From Neckera pumila (taxonomy: Eukaryota > Streptophyta > Bryopsida > Hypnales > Neckeraceae): a stretch of DNA of 64,000 nt. Positions 44,201-56,146 of this stretch are shown here, piece after piece (positions within the stretch are counted from its first letter, which is position 1; the number at the start of each line of letters is the position of its first letter). The notes under the pieces are model-generated. The model had not been told where the DNA came from. It did no database searches and worked only from the letters and a program-made list of their open reading frames with translations. Position numbers and translations under genes: made by a program. The DNA is taken from assembly GCA_963969595.1 (NCBI GenBank), contig OZ018417.1:10170501-10234500 (forward strand), written 5' to 3'.

Positions 44201-44975
44201 TCCTATTCTATTTCTTTCAAATTAAGTGTAAGTCAGTGATGGAGTCCTCTAAAGATTTTCTAAATGATTCTAAATTCAAATTTGTCTTAACCATCTATTT
44301 ATTGACTACTACTCTGAACTTTTATCAACTTCCTATCTTTAAAGTTTTTTATATTTTTATATTTATGGCCTAAATTACCTATCTAAAATGTTAAGACACT
44401 TTAATTTTGGACTTCCCTATCAAAAGTGAACTTCATCCACAAATAGGCGGATGAAATTTGGCGGCTAATTGGCACTTTAAAATTAATCCAACATTTTCTA
44501 CTAATTCTGCAATTTTTTGCAACTTTTCTTTTTCTGCAACTTTTTTTGCAATTTCAGTTTAACATTTCTTTTAAAATTTGACTTAATTCTAAGATTCTTT
44601 TTGTTACTTAAATGATTTTTCATACTTTTTATCCAAAATTATCTTTTTTGACTATTGAACTTCATATGCATATATTCTTCAACCTTTTTATATTTTAAAG
44701 TTTAATATGTTTTGAAAACCTATAGAAATGAACTAATTGATTTTAAATTCAAAATTGGATTTGTTTAGACACCTAAAGGTATAAATTAATAAATTGGATT
44801 TTAACTTAAATAACCATATTTATGTAAGAAATTAAATAATCAAAGGGCAAAATTAGGCGCACACCTCCAATTTTGTTGGTACCATAGTTCCATCTTCCTT
44901 TATCATTATTGTGATCAAGTCATAGCGTCTGTCTTGTTCCTATTTTTGTTGATGTTTCTGGATTTTGTGTACCAC
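41261..44975. other. No gene seen; (GA)n repeat at 42345-42369
   Basis: A 3.7-kb AT-rich spacer. A 64-codon frame at 41701-41895 and a 96-codon minus frame at 43704-43994 lack recognisable features. A (GA)n microsatellite occupies about 42345-42369. Words such as CCATAACTTTCACAG near 42540 resemble modules of the TTAA families. Confidence 0.4.
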
Positions 44976-46205
44976 TTAAACCCTAAAGAACAAAAGTCCA
45001 ATTGGAGGACATTTAAGATTTTGGCAGGCTTGTGTGACCTCAAATGTTGACTTGATTTTTGAAATATTTTTGGAAGATAGGAAAATCATGTTATCTTTCT
45101 AAATTTTTTTTTCAATTGGTCCCCAGGAGCAAAAGTTATGCCATCCAAAGTCTTAAAAGCAGTTTACCAGGCGAAAAAAAAAAAAAAAAAAAAAAAAATG
45201 AATATCTTAATTTTTAATTTTTTGTGAAAGATTATGTTTTTGTCTACATTTGAAGCATTGATTCATTCTATTTGGACTAATAATGAGAAAGTTATGGATA
45301 CATTAGAAGGGATTCAGGGCCTTTGGAAGATTGTTTCAGGCCCATTCCCCAATCTGGCCAGATTCAGTGAACGTCAGTACGGCCAGATTCAGTGAACGTC
45401 AGTACGGGCGTGTCAAAATGTTTTTTAAAATAAATAAAAAATAAAATGCCAAATATCTTTTTAAGCTATTTTTTATTATTTTATTTTATTTTTCAAAAAA
45501 TGACATGGCAGTCGCTGTGCCACGTCAGCCAGCTGCTACAACCGCGTCCCCGCAATTTGGGAACTCGAGGGAACTCGCAGTCTTCCAAGACCTCCAAATC
45601 CCTTCTAATAATCTTGTTTTTTGGGCAATCTAAGTATCTTCTTCAAAATATAACTTATAGAATTCAGTTTTGAATGCACTTTTCAAATTTTTTCAATTTT
45701 TTTTTGGATAGGATGGAATTTGTTTGCTAGAAGACTATGCAGTAGGGATTATGATGTTTCAATTCCATCTTAAAGCTTTTAATAAGTTAGTATTTTGTTC
45801 AATCTCGGACCTACTTCTACTTAACAATTTTTTAATGAATGAAAATCAAATTTTGATATTTTGAAATCTTTTTTGCGATTCTCAACTCAAATGCTTGACA
45901 AATTTTGTTATAAACTTATGGTCTATAGTAAAAAAAAATTTCACAAATGGCAGTCAAAGCCATTTGAAATTGCAGACCAGCATTTAAAAAAACTTATTTT
46001 TTCAACTTCAAATGCTAATATCCTCTAATTTGTATGGTCAAACTTTATGAAAATTTTACCACTTGGTTTGAAACAAATTAAGTATGAGATCCTACAGTTA
46101 GATTCTAAAAAATGAATTTTCTGATTTCTTACCGGTGATTGCAACAAACATGGCAGTTTTGAATGTTTTTTGAGCTAGAAAATGCCATGGTCTATTAAGG
46201 GTTAA
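44976..46205 (+). mobile_element. TTAA-family B element with a nested MITE
   Basis: TTAA (44976-44979) plus ACCCTAAAGAACAAAAGTCC at the left; TATTAAGGG plus TTAA (46202-46205) at the right. The interior follows family B but is interrupted at 45303-45608 by a family C MITE; without it the length is about 920 bp. A run of about 25 A lies at 45175-45199. Confidence 0.65.
45303..45608. mobile_element. Family C MITE, about 306 bp
   Basis: Ends TTAGAAGGGATTCAGGGCCT and AGACCTCCAAATCCCTTCTAA-type are inverted repeats. The centre has AT-rich runs and a GC-rich TGCCACGTCAGCCAGCTGC block. Other copies are at 56147-56419 and about 19030-19229. This copy alone has a perfect 25-bp tandem duplication at 45356-45405. 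Confidence 0.65.
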
Positions 46206-46609
46206 ATAAAATAGTTAGAATGGTTCTATGAGTAGCAATCTATATCTATTGGTCTTTCAAATTATCCTTCTACTTTTTCCTTTTCTACTTTCTTCCAAAC
46301 TATTTTTTTTTATTTTTTTTTATTTTTTTTTATTTTTTCTAATATTTTGGGAGACTTTAAGTTGCCACCATTGACTTTTAATACTACTAATTACTTTTTA
46401 ATGGACCAAGAAATCAAATGGAGAAGGTGACATAAGCCTCATAATTCTACTAAGCATCATTCAATCTACTTAAAGCTTTAGTATCTAGTTTAGTCAACTA
46501 TGTGTTTTGGAATTAAAAAACTTTGTTTAAATCTGCAGCCAAACTTCTATTAAAGGGTCAAATTAGCCTCCTAATCTCTCCATTGACTATGTAACGCTGC
46601 CGTGGACAC
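46206..46609. other. No gene seen; T-rich simple repeat at about 46303-46336
   Basis: The simple repeat consists of TTTTTTTTTA units. The rest is AT-rich spacer. Confidence 0.45.
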
Positions 46610-46812
46610 TAAGTGTCCAATGAATGACAAAGAATCTTTAAATGTAGGCCAGAAGTGCGACTGTTCATCCTTGGAATTCCGTGCAAAAAAGAAAAGACCT
46701 CCTACAATAGCTTGTCCTCGAATGCCAGTGCTTTTGGTTTTCTTAAAGTAAATGATGCACATTGTATCAAAAAAGATGATTTCCGCGGAGACTAGCCCGT
46801 CCTTACAGGGTT
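46610..46812 (+). repeat. Second copy of the dispersed repeat at 8608-8814
   Basis: Same orientation and landmarks as its partner. It carries GGAATTCC-type and GATGATTTCC words and ends TCCTTACAGGGTTAA. Confidence 0.55.
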
Positions 46813-47393
46813 AAGGTGGTTGGCAACTTGAACTCTACTTAAACTCCACTTCTACTTTTCATATCCTTGTACACTCGCACTCTCTCAATAAGTTAGTCCA
46901 GACTTTACTTTATGTCAACTAGCTTTCTAAATTCTAGTTTAATTTTTGTAGTAGAAAACCACAATTGAGCCTTGTAGATTAGCTCGTAACCTTGGGCAAG
47001 CCAGGCAGGGCTAGCTTATAAGGTAGGAGGCTCAGAAATGGAGCATCTAAGGGCTGGTCCACCTTTTTCATGTATTTCTTTGGACGGGATATATACTTAG
47101 CTCATTTTTAGCTCATTTTTTAGACAAAGAGAAATTGATGAGGAATCTAACTTAAGTGGTTTTGTATTTTTTGAGCATTTTTGAATTACTTATAAATTTT
47201 CAAACGAGTTGGGTCATAGGTCCATATTTATGAGCCTAGGTCTTTCATAAACGGTTCACTTTCAATTCTAAATAAGAATGGGGAAAGGAAAGAGAATGAT
47301 TGGCTCTTGCAATTAATAATGCATTTTTCCTTGATTCATTCAATGACTATATTGGTCAATTCCATAACCAACTCATGTCCGTTTCACAACCAT
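46813..47393. other. No gene seen
   Basis: AT-rich spacer without recognisable frames or element ends. Confidence 0.4.
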
Positions 47394-48325
47394 TTATCCC
47401 CTAAAGTTTCATGACTATGTAATCACCAAAAACACTCCAAAACTGCCATTTCTAATACAACTACCAAATTTTTGGAAAAAAACAATTTTTGACACATGTA
47501 GCCGTAGGATCTTGTAGTATGATAGTTTGAAAACATGTGGTAAAAATTCAAAAAATTCCACCGAGTGGATCATAAGATATAAGCATTCAAAGTCTTGAAA
47601 ACCATTTTTTCAATCCTGCGAAAAATCGGGCAGCTGCACTTTGCAAGCTCACTTTTCAATGAAAAAATGCCGATAAAGGTGGTGCTTCTTTGAATTCAGT
47701 TTCCTATAACAAGTTGTCTATATGCTTGAAAAATTTCACATCATTTGGAATTGTACAACATATAAGAAAAAAACAGTAAGTAGAAAGAAGTAGAAAATGA
47801 TTCAAAATACTATATTGTTAAAAAATTTTAATTATGGAATTTTAAAATGCCAATCCCAACTGTTGCAATGTTGTAATAATCAATCTACATCCTAGGATTT
47901 TTTTTTTTCAAAAAATATTGAAAACTGAGTTAAATAAATGACTTTAAAGTATTTTTAGAGTAGACAATCCATAACTACCCCCAAACCAAAACCCCTCATA
48001 ACTTTTCATTCATTGATTGAAATGGAATGACTCAAAGCTTTTTAGGAATATATAAATGTAGAGAACCAATTTCAAAAAAAAAATTCCGGAAAAAATGATT
48101 TTTTTTTATCTGACCAAACTGCCCAATTACGAAAAAAGTAACATATTAGATCACAACTTTTGACTCGTATTTCAAAATGTCATGAAACTTGATACACATG
48201 AAGATATTCCTTGTACCCACCTTCTATTAAAATTTCAGCCTCAAATATGGATATCTCTAGTCACACGTACCTACCCAAAATTTTCTATACGACCAAAAAA
48301 CACATGTTGGTCCTTTAGGGGTTAT
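47394..48325 (-). mobile_element. TTAA-family A element flanked by TTAT on both sides
   Basis: Full length. TTAT (47394-47397) plus CCCCTAAAGTTTCATGAC at the left; GGTCCTTTAGGGG plus TTAT (48322-48325) at the right. The interior is very close to the copy at 36576-37504, so both are probably recent. The identical TTAT flanks suggest insertion at a non-canonical tetranucleotide. Confidence 0.8.
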
Positions 48326-48469
48326 AGGGTCCATTCTTAATGCCCGCTCTATTTTACAGCCTCTTCCCTTAACCTTCATGTTGACACAGAAAAGCTAACT
48401 CATCACCTTCAGATTGAACCAATACACAGCAAAACATTAGATAACTACATCACATAGCTTTGAAAGCTA

Positions 48470-48850
48470 CTTATTTTGTGAGCTTGGAGTTGAGAAGACA
48501 AGCTCATTACACAAGTGGAGTAAAGCAATCCATGTGGGATTAATCAAATTAGGATTTGTAGGAGCTCAATTGCTCATAGTTAAGTCAAAAGCAGGAATTG
48601 TGTTCAAAGTTGAATTTCAGACTTCATTTACACATAATAGAACACTTTTTTTCAAAAACTTTGGGACTAAGAAAAGTTGAGAAATCAATTTATCTTTCAT
48701 TTCCAAAAAAAAACATTTGAGATTTTGAGCCCAAAATAAAAAAAAATTGGACAAAATTCAGAGAGGACTTGGAAGGAATAATTTCTTTGACATTTTCAAA
48801 CATCCATCTTAGTTTTTTGCCGCTCCACCAAATTAATTGTACAAAAATCA
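48470..48850 (+). repeat. Half copy of the 24445 foldback family
   Basis: Shares with the foldback arm CCATGTGGGATT, GTAGGAGCTC, ATAGTTAAGTCAAAAGCAGG, TTTCAGACTTCATTTACACA and the inner GACATTTTCAAACATCC. Only one arm is present. Confidence 0.5.
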
Positions 48851-49279
48851 TCCCCTCATTTAAAAAAATTCTAAGAGTATAGTACATATTTTCATTCTTA
48901 GTAAGCTACCTTTAAATTGCTATATTGCTAAAAAAGATTGTTTGAATCTTCAAAGTTAAATCATTAGTATAAAGTATTAGTTAGTTTTTGATTGGCAACT
49001 AGTTGTTAGGTTGATAATACAATAGAGTGGGTAGAAGTGCTAGAATTAAGTTGAATTTGGACAAATTTGTAGTGGTGATGGACAATCTTTAGCCACCAAT
49101 AGGTTCTTTATGCCCTAAATTTAAGGTTCTATATTGGTCCTTAATGCATTAGATTCATTTGGATTGGCGTATCCTTGAGGGCGGGGATGAATGGAGGACA
49201 GAAGTGGTCCAGGAGTTGCAGGGTTCAGCCACCCCATTTCCTTAGTCTTATTTGGGGGGAATGGGTGGCCAAGTTCTTA
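48851..49279. other. No gene seen
   Basis: Spacer. A 92-codon frame at 49175-49453 overlaps the next element's end and has no recognisable feature. Confidence 0.4.
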
Positions 49280-49823
49280 GAACATCCCTACAACGACTCG
49301 CCAAATGGGGCTAACTTGCTAAACTGGCAAGGTAGGCCAACTTTATTGCCCCATGACATACTCGTCAAACGGAAAAATTGGCCGGCTACACTAGAATTTG
49401 AAGAGTGCACGGTGGAGTGGCAAGCCTTGCACGTGCTTCACCAAAGGCCTTGATTGTCCATTTCATCCCGTCTTCAAGGCACTAACAATCTTTTTCACCC
49501 CATCTTTGAGGCACCAACCCCACCTATTATAAGACCTCAAATAATCTCACAAGTAATTTAAACCACAACTAATCCTTTCACTTGTGTCAAAAAAATTGAA
49601 AATCATTTTCCAACTACAATAAATTCCCTTTATTTGTGTGCAGAAAATTGAGAGATAAGCTTTTCCAACTTTGATGAGTTCCAAGTGAGAAATAAAGCTC
49701 ACTATATACACATTGGATAGTAGGAGGTAAAACAACTCATATGGAATAAGTAATATTAGAGTTATTGAGGAGCTTAACCACTCATAGTTAAGTCAAATTA
49801 ACCCCGAAAGGACCCAAGGCCTT

Positions 49824-50045
49824 CACTACAAGAGAATGGAGTGATTTAAGTGAGTTTTGAAGTATAGTCGTAGACATAAGTTTTTAACTAATGACCTTTA
49901 AGGCAATTTTTAGCAAAATTTTACTAGAAATACATGTATTTCTAGTAAAATTTTGCTGAAAATTGCCTTAAAGTTCATTTCTTAAAAACTTATGTCTAGG
50001 ACTATACTTCAAAACTCACTTAGAACACCCCATTCTCTTGTAATG
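49824..50045. mobile_element. CACTA-type MITE nested in family B
   Basis: Begins CACTACAAGAGAATGG and ends CATTCTCTTGTAATG. The centre is a long palindrome around TAGAAATACATGTATTTCTA. Family B words abut it directly on both sides. It is related to 40315-40541. Confidence 0.75.
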
Positions 50046-50218
50046 TTTTTTTCTGCAAAAAAACACTGAAAAATGCCATTTCTATAGCAAAGAGTAAGAA
50101 AATAAATCGTTAAATGTTTTTTTTGCAAATCTATCTGCAGTTTACACCTAACTAGTATGAAAACGTGTAGACAAAATTTTAGAATTTTTGACTACACAGA
50201 TTACAAGATATCCGTGTT

Positions 50219-51159
50219 TAATCCCTATAGGTCAGAGACTATGTTTTCACCAAAACCGCTCCAAAACTGCCATTTCTAATACAAGTACCAAATTTTAGAA
50301 AAAATATATTTTTGAACACATGTAACCGTAGGATCTTCTAGTACACTGGTTTAAGAAGATGTGGGAAAATTTTCAGAATTTTCCACCATGTAGATTGCAA
50401 GATAATAGTGTTTGAATTGACAAAAATCCTTTTTTAATCACTGCAAAAATCCGGGCAGCTGCCCTTCACAAGGTCACATTTGTATGAAAAAATGTCCAAA
50501 ATGTTGGTTACTCTTTAATTTCATTCTTCAAGGCAAGCTGGCTACATGCTTGAAAATTTTCAGATCATTTGGAATTGTACAACATATAGGGGAAAAATAG
50601 TAAATAGGTAGAGGTAGAGAATGACTCAAAATACTAAATTGTCAAGAATTTAATTATGGAATTGAGAAATGTCAATCCCAGGGGTTGTAATGTTGTAATA
50701 AACAATATACACCCAATTTTTTTTTTTTATTCAAAAATATTGAAAATTGAGTTAGAGAAAGGACTTCAAAGTTAATTTTAGAGTAGAGATTCCATAACTA
50801 CCCTCCAACTAAGAATCCTCATTACTTTTGATTCATTAATCCAAATGGAATGATTCAAAGCTTTCCAAGTATATATAAATCTATAAAACCAATTTCAAAT
50901 TTTTATTTTTCACAAAAGTGTTTTATAAAGAATTTTTTTTAGCTGCCCAGGTTGCCCGCCAAACGCGAAAAATTACATATCATGCAATAACTTTTTACCC
51001 ATAAAGTCAAAAGTTATGAAAATTGTTGGGCCTTGAAGCTACTCCTCGGGCACATCTTGTGTGAAAATTTCAAAGAAAAAAATTAAAATTTCCATTTGTA
51101 GTGAGCTGCCTAAAATTGCTATGTTGCCAAAAATTGGTGTTTGGTCCTTTAGGGGTTAA
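50219..51159 (-). mobile_element. TTAA-family A element inserted in family B; TTAA duplication proven by empty site
   Basis: Flanks are GTGTTTAA at the left and TTAAAGTGAAAT at the right (TTAA 50219-50222 and 51156-51159). The intact family B copy at 55037-55965, read in reverse, has a single TTAA in the same place (ACGTTTAAAGTGAAAA). This shows duplication of exactly TTAA on insertion. Ends TCCCTATAGG and CCTTTAGGGG are slightly diverged. Confidence 0.85.
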
Positions 51160-52490
51160 AGTGAAATTCCAGTTTTTCGCACATTACAGGATTAGATTAT
51201 TTGACTTTGAACCTTCTTATTTTTAGTTTTTTGCACTATAGAGTTTTGAGCTTTAGATCTTTATGGTGGAGAATTGCATTGAGAGTCTAGGAAAATAAAA
51301 ATTCAAAAATTTATTTTCATACCTCAAAAAATTGTTAAATAGATGTAGATACAAGATCTAGAAGGAAAATTAAATTATTAATATCTCTAAAATGGAATTA
51401 AAATGCATTAATCCCAATGGTGAGATTGTTCTAGCAAACAAACTAAACTATCTGGAGTTTTAAGAAAAAAAAGTATAAACATTGCATTCAAAAATGAACC
51501 TTACAAATTATTTTTTTTCAGAAGATGCTCTAATTGCCCAAAAACCAAGATTGTCCAGAACTTTCTTATAACAAATCCAAATAGAATGAATCAAAGCTAT
51601 CCAGATAGACAAAAAGAAAATCTATGAGAATTGTTTTTTAAAAAAAATTTATAGTTTTTGAATTCTTTTGGTTGCCCTTCCCTCCCCCCCTCCCCCCCTT
51701 CCAAGTTCTAAGTTGTTTGAAGCATAACTTTTGTTCCCAGGCATTGATTGAAAAAAATTCATATTCTCACAAAGCTAATCAATTTTCTATCTCCAAAAAG
51801 AGTTTCAAAAAATTAAGACAAAATTTCAGCCCGTAGGTATAGACCAAAATTTCCATTTTGACATTTTCAAATATCCTCTCTAAATTTTGTCCATAACTTT
51901 TAATTAGAGGCTTGAAATCTCAAATGCATTTTAGAAGATTGAATTTGTCTTGATTTACCAACTTAGAATAGTTCAAAGTTTTTTGAAAAAAATTATTCTA
52001 CTGTGCTTAAATCAGATCTGAGATCCTACTTTCAACACAATTTGAATTAACTATAAGTGGTTGAGCTCCTACTCACTTCAATATTATTCATCCCACATGG
52101 ATTGTTCAACCTCCTACCACCCCATGTGTATATAAGGATCTATTCTTCCGACTCAAAAATTCAACAAAAATTGAAAATACTTTCATTCTAGTTATTTTTG
52201 GCACAAATAAAGGAAAGTTTATTTTTGTTGCAAATATTTATTTTCCATTGTTTTTGACACAAGTGAAGGGAACTTCACTGCAGTTTAAAATGGAATTTTT
52301 AGTCTCAAAAGTACAATCAAATCTGTAGCGAGCCGCGTGAGGGATTCACCATTTTCCCGTCCACTCTTCAAAATTTGAAAATGAAGGGCATTTTTTGTGA
52401 GTCCGCGTGCCTGACATGGGGCACTCAGTTTGGCTTGACACGCCAATTCAGCGAGTCAACTTCACTTGGCGCTCTATAGTGGGGATGCTC

Positions 52491-53087
52491 TCATTCAAAA
52501 TGGGGGTATTTTCAAATGAATTATTTTGATAAGTAGACAAATTTAAAAAAAAAAATCTATTGGCTCTGATTAGAAGAATAGAGAAAGAATTTTTGCATTG
52601 GAGTAAGGTAGTTTGATCTTAAGCAACCTTTCAAAAAACTAGTTGCGTTTGGGGTGAAGCTAAAAATCATTGAAACAATTTTCAGTAAACTTTCGTATGA
52701 AGAAATATGGAATTGGCATCTAGCCCAAGTCATTTCATTTTTTGGACCTTTGTGGAATGAGATACAAATTTTTGAAGTTGAAACGCAATGGTCACTAAAA
52801 GCGCCCACCTCTTAAAATGTACACTATTGGTACATTACATAAAGTAAAATGTACCTTTGTGTTAGTGGTTGCTTTTAGAGTACCCTACCTCAATAAGCTA
52901 CTTCTAAAGAAGTTTGAATGAGATCCTTTTAAGGTGAAAACACCAAAAATTGTCAAAATAAGCAATTTAGCATCGTTGGGGGCACTTTTTTCTAGAAAAA
53001 AACACTTTTGTAGTATTAGCAAATTGAAGATTATGAATTTTCAAAAAAAAAGAATTTTTGGATAAGACATGTAATTATTATGAAATT
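52491..53087. other. No gene seen
   Basis: AT-rich spacer; an 83-codon minus frame at 52557-52808 is not recognised. Confidence 0.4.
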
Positions 53088-53300
53088 TAAACCCTAAAGG
53101 ACCAAACAACATTTTTGGCAACATAGCAATTTTGGACAACTCAATACAAACAAAAATATTCACTATACTTTTCGAATTTTTTTTTGATGTGGAGACAAGG
53201 GGTACCTTACTGCTCCATTAAATTTTTTTGGAAAAGTTTCAAAAATTGTTTTTTCAACAATAGATACATATCAGTGATTTAGAAGTTGTATGTAATGATA
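53088..53300 (+). repeat. TTAA-family A end fragment
   Basis: TTTAAACCCTAAAGGACCAA near 53086-53105 followed by TTTTTGGCAACATAGCAATT matches one end of family A (closest to the 58007 copy). It then loses similarity by about 53300. Confidence 0.5.
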
Positions 53301-54714
53301 GTATCTATTCAAGAGGCTCTTTTAGTCACCTAAGGTTAAAACATCTATTATTAATTATTGAAGCTGGAGTCAAAATCACAAATAGGTGTTCATTTTGCCT
53401 TGTAGACCAATGGATATCATTAGTATTAAAAAGAATAGCTTTGTAATGGAGAGTTTTGTATTTTCTATGAATTTTCAAAAGTTAAGAGTTAAAGAAGCCT
53501 CAAATTGTTCAATTAGTGCATAATGAAGCACTTTTAGAAATACTCAAAATCATTCACTAATAATTTGTTACTTACAACAATGAAGTAGGATTTGTATAGT
53601 AGGAGCCACTCAAAGTGAATGGTTCAAGATCATATTGGTGACACTTCAATAGACACCTATTTGACAAAAATGAGGGGGGACCCGTATCAAGTAGTTCCAC
53701 CTTAGCAAATTGGCTACTTCCTACTTCCTACCTTACTTTAAGCCCAAAGGGTTTGAACAAAACACAAATATGTTATAAAAAAATAAGCTCTATAATTTTT
53801 TTGAAGTTTGCATCAAAGAAGATTATGTGAAGTACAAAATGGTCAAAATTGAAAAATCATTTTTAGATTCTCTTCAAATGAATTTTGAAGATACAACTTC
53901 ACAACTTCACATAAAATACAATTTCTATCTTTAGTATTTGAATTTTTTTGATTGGTCAAACTTATGGTTTCTATATACTGATTTGTGCAAAAAATGCATA
54001 AAATTTAGTATAAAAACATCAATACTATCTTTCTCAAAATAGAACATTTTTCAACACTAAGAAAGTTCAAAATATTTTGTGCGGTTTTCCTTATAATTTT
54101 ATTTGACCATAGTGACCTTAGTTTTGAATATAAAAATTGAAAGACAACCCAATCTCAAAAAAAAAATTGCAAATTTTTTTCTGCCCAAAAATTCTGTCCA
54201 AATTGAATAGTGACCATAAAATGGTCACTTGGATGCTTAGAAGTTAAGGTTTCTACCTTATTTTAAATAAATGAGAAGATTACAAAATTGACATGCTTTA
54301 TTTTTAGTATTGTGGAAAGAATCTGTCAGATTAAAAGGTTATCTTATCATTTGGGTTAGGTAAACCGATGTCACTCCCAATTGGAGTGACATTTGCTTAT
54401 CACTTTCTCATTGGAGTTTAATAACAATTAGTTTTAGAAAGATAAATGTAGATGTCATGAACAAAAAGTTATGTATGTCACTCAAATTGAAAATAGCCAA
54501 TTTTGGGTACAAAAAGTGTCACAAAAATTCAAAATAAAGTTTTCCAAATTATTTTATCATATATAGAATATGATTTTATCTATAGGACAAATTTTGATTC
54601 AATCCATTTAGATTACTAATGTAAAAGTTATGAAGAGTGTTGTTTTGCAAGCAATTGGAATTTATTCTTGAAAAAAAAGTGCATAAGATTTATTTTTATA
54701 ACTCAATATGCATA
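53301..54714. other. No gene seen
   Basis: AT-rich spacer with scattered AAAAGTTATG words but no element ends. Confidence 0.4.
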
Positions 54715-55020
54715 ACTTTCTAAAGAAATGATCCCTGACGACTTGATTTTTTGCTAGAACAATCTCACCATTAGGAATTAAGGATGGATGTGTTGCAATT
54801 CTATCTTAGAATTATTAAAAATTTAGTTTTTTCCATTATGTACCTACTTTTACATAACAATTTTTTAAATAATGAAATCAAGTTTCATTTTCTATTTATT
54901 TTTTCCTTGATTCTTAATTCAAGTTTCATTTACAAAAAATTTAAAATAAAATTTAAAACAATTCTTTTAAGATATTCAAATTCAAAGTTTTATGGCTAAG
55001 TATTAAAAGGTGCAGAAAAA
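54715..55020 (+). repeat. TTAA-family B internal fragment
   Basis: TTTTTGCTAGAACAATCTCA, then CCATTAGGAATTAAG and CTACTTTTACATAACAATTT, are in the order seen in family B. Both termini are missing. Confidence 0.45.
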
Positions 55021-55036
55021 ACAATTTACATTCACT

Positions 55037-55965
55037 TTAACCCCTAAAAGCCCGTTGTCCCTTCGGGGGACAAATGTGTTTTTGGGCAGGTACCTACGGG
55101 CTGAAATTTTCTCTTGATTTTTTGAAACTTTATTGGAAGGTAGAAAAGCTCATTAGCTTCATGGTAATATAATTTTTTTCACAATCGGTGCTCGCAAACA
55201 AAAGTTATGACCAAATAAGCTCAAAACAAGGGACGGCGGGCAGCAAAAAAAATTTACACTTTTTTTTTTTTCTTTTCTTAGTATTTTTTTTCTCATAGAT
55301 TATATTTTTGTCTAGCTAAAAGGCTTTGATTCATTTCATTTGGATTTGTTATGAGAAAATTATGGACATTCTTGTTTTTCGGGCAGTTAGAGCATCTTTT
55401 TGAAAAAATAACTTGTCGGATTCATTTCTGAATGCAGTTTTTCAAATTTTTCAAATTTTTTTTTTTGCATGGTTAAATTTACTTGCTACAACAATCTGAC
55501 CATTGGGATTAGTGAATTTTAATTCCATCTAAAATATATGAATATTTTAGATTTTCCTTCTATCTTGTACCTACTTCTACTTAACAATTTTTTCAATAAT
55601 GAAAATAAATTTTTTTGAATTTTTTCTTTTTGGGTAGATTGTCAACTCAGTTCTCCACTGTAAACATTTAAAGCTCAAATCTTTGTAGTGTAAAAATTTT
55701 AAGTTTAAAATGTTCAAAGTCAAAAAATCCAATCCCACAATGTGCTAAAAAATTTGTTTTTTTCACTTTAAACGTAGATATCTTGCAATCTGTGCGGTCA
55801 AAAAATTTGAAATTTTTTCCACACATTCTCATACTAGTTAGGTGTAAGATCATACAGTTAGATATGCAAGAAAAACATTTTAATTTTTTTTTCACTCTTT
55901 GCTAAAAAAATGGCAATTTGGGGTGTTTTTTGGCAGAAAAAAGGCCTTGGGCCTTTAAGGGTTAA
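55037..55965 (+). mobile_element. TTAA-family B element, full length reference copy
   Basis: TTAA (55037-55040) plus CCCCTAAAAGCCCGTTGTCC at the left; GGGCCTTTAAGGG plus TTAA (55962-55965) at the right. Length 929 bp. It contains no long frame. It shares termini of the CCCCTAAAG type with family A but has a mostly different interior. Confidence 0.8.
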
Positions 55966-56146
55966 TCTTGCAATTTGCAAGGTCAATTTTTTAGAAAAAC
56001 TCCATATATTTTCATACTTGTCTAATGCAAGATCTTGCACTTGGATCTATACAACAATAGCAAATTTATTTCATTTTCACGTTTGAAGTGGGTTTTGGTA
56101 AATACAAAAGGAGAACTATGGGAACTAAGAAGAACAAGTTCATGCA
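55966..56146 (+). repeat. TTAA-family B 3' fragment
   Basis: CAATTTGCAAGGTCA, ATTTTCATACTTGTCTAATG and GCAAGATCTTGCAC repeat the distal part of family B immediately after the full copy. Confidence 0.45.

Larger units (their letters stand above)
49798..51843 (-). mobile_element. TTAA-family B element, interrupted twice and truncated
   Basis: Left end TTAACCCCGAAAGGACCCAA (TTAA 49798-49801), then GGCCTT. A CACTA-type MITE (49824-50045) interrupts it; family B resumes with TTTTTTCTGCAAAAAAACAC, is split again by family A (50219-51159), and continues to GACAAAATTTCAGCCCGTAG near 51843, where the terminus is lost. Confidence 0.65.
49280..52490. mobile_element. 3.2-kb long-inverted-repeat element hosting three nested elements
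   Basis: Left end GAACATCCCTACA mirrors right end GTGGGGATGCTC. The arms continue through ACTGGCAAG and TTGCCAATTC-type words, then TTCACTTGTGTC (left) and GACACAAGTGAA (right), then CTATATACACATTGG (left) and the CCATGTGTATATAAGG region (right), then GAGGAGCTTAACCACTCATA and TATAAGTGGTTGAGCTCCTA. Each arm is about 510-640 bp. The centre is filled by a family B element (49798 to about 51843). The inner right arm is the same sequence as the 24445 foldback. No clear target duplication. Confidence 0.55.

Noticed and set aside
49175..49453. 92-codon frame with Trp-rich product
   Set aside because: It overlaps the end of the long-inverted-repeat element; its composition is that of the repeat, and the opposite arm lacks the frame.
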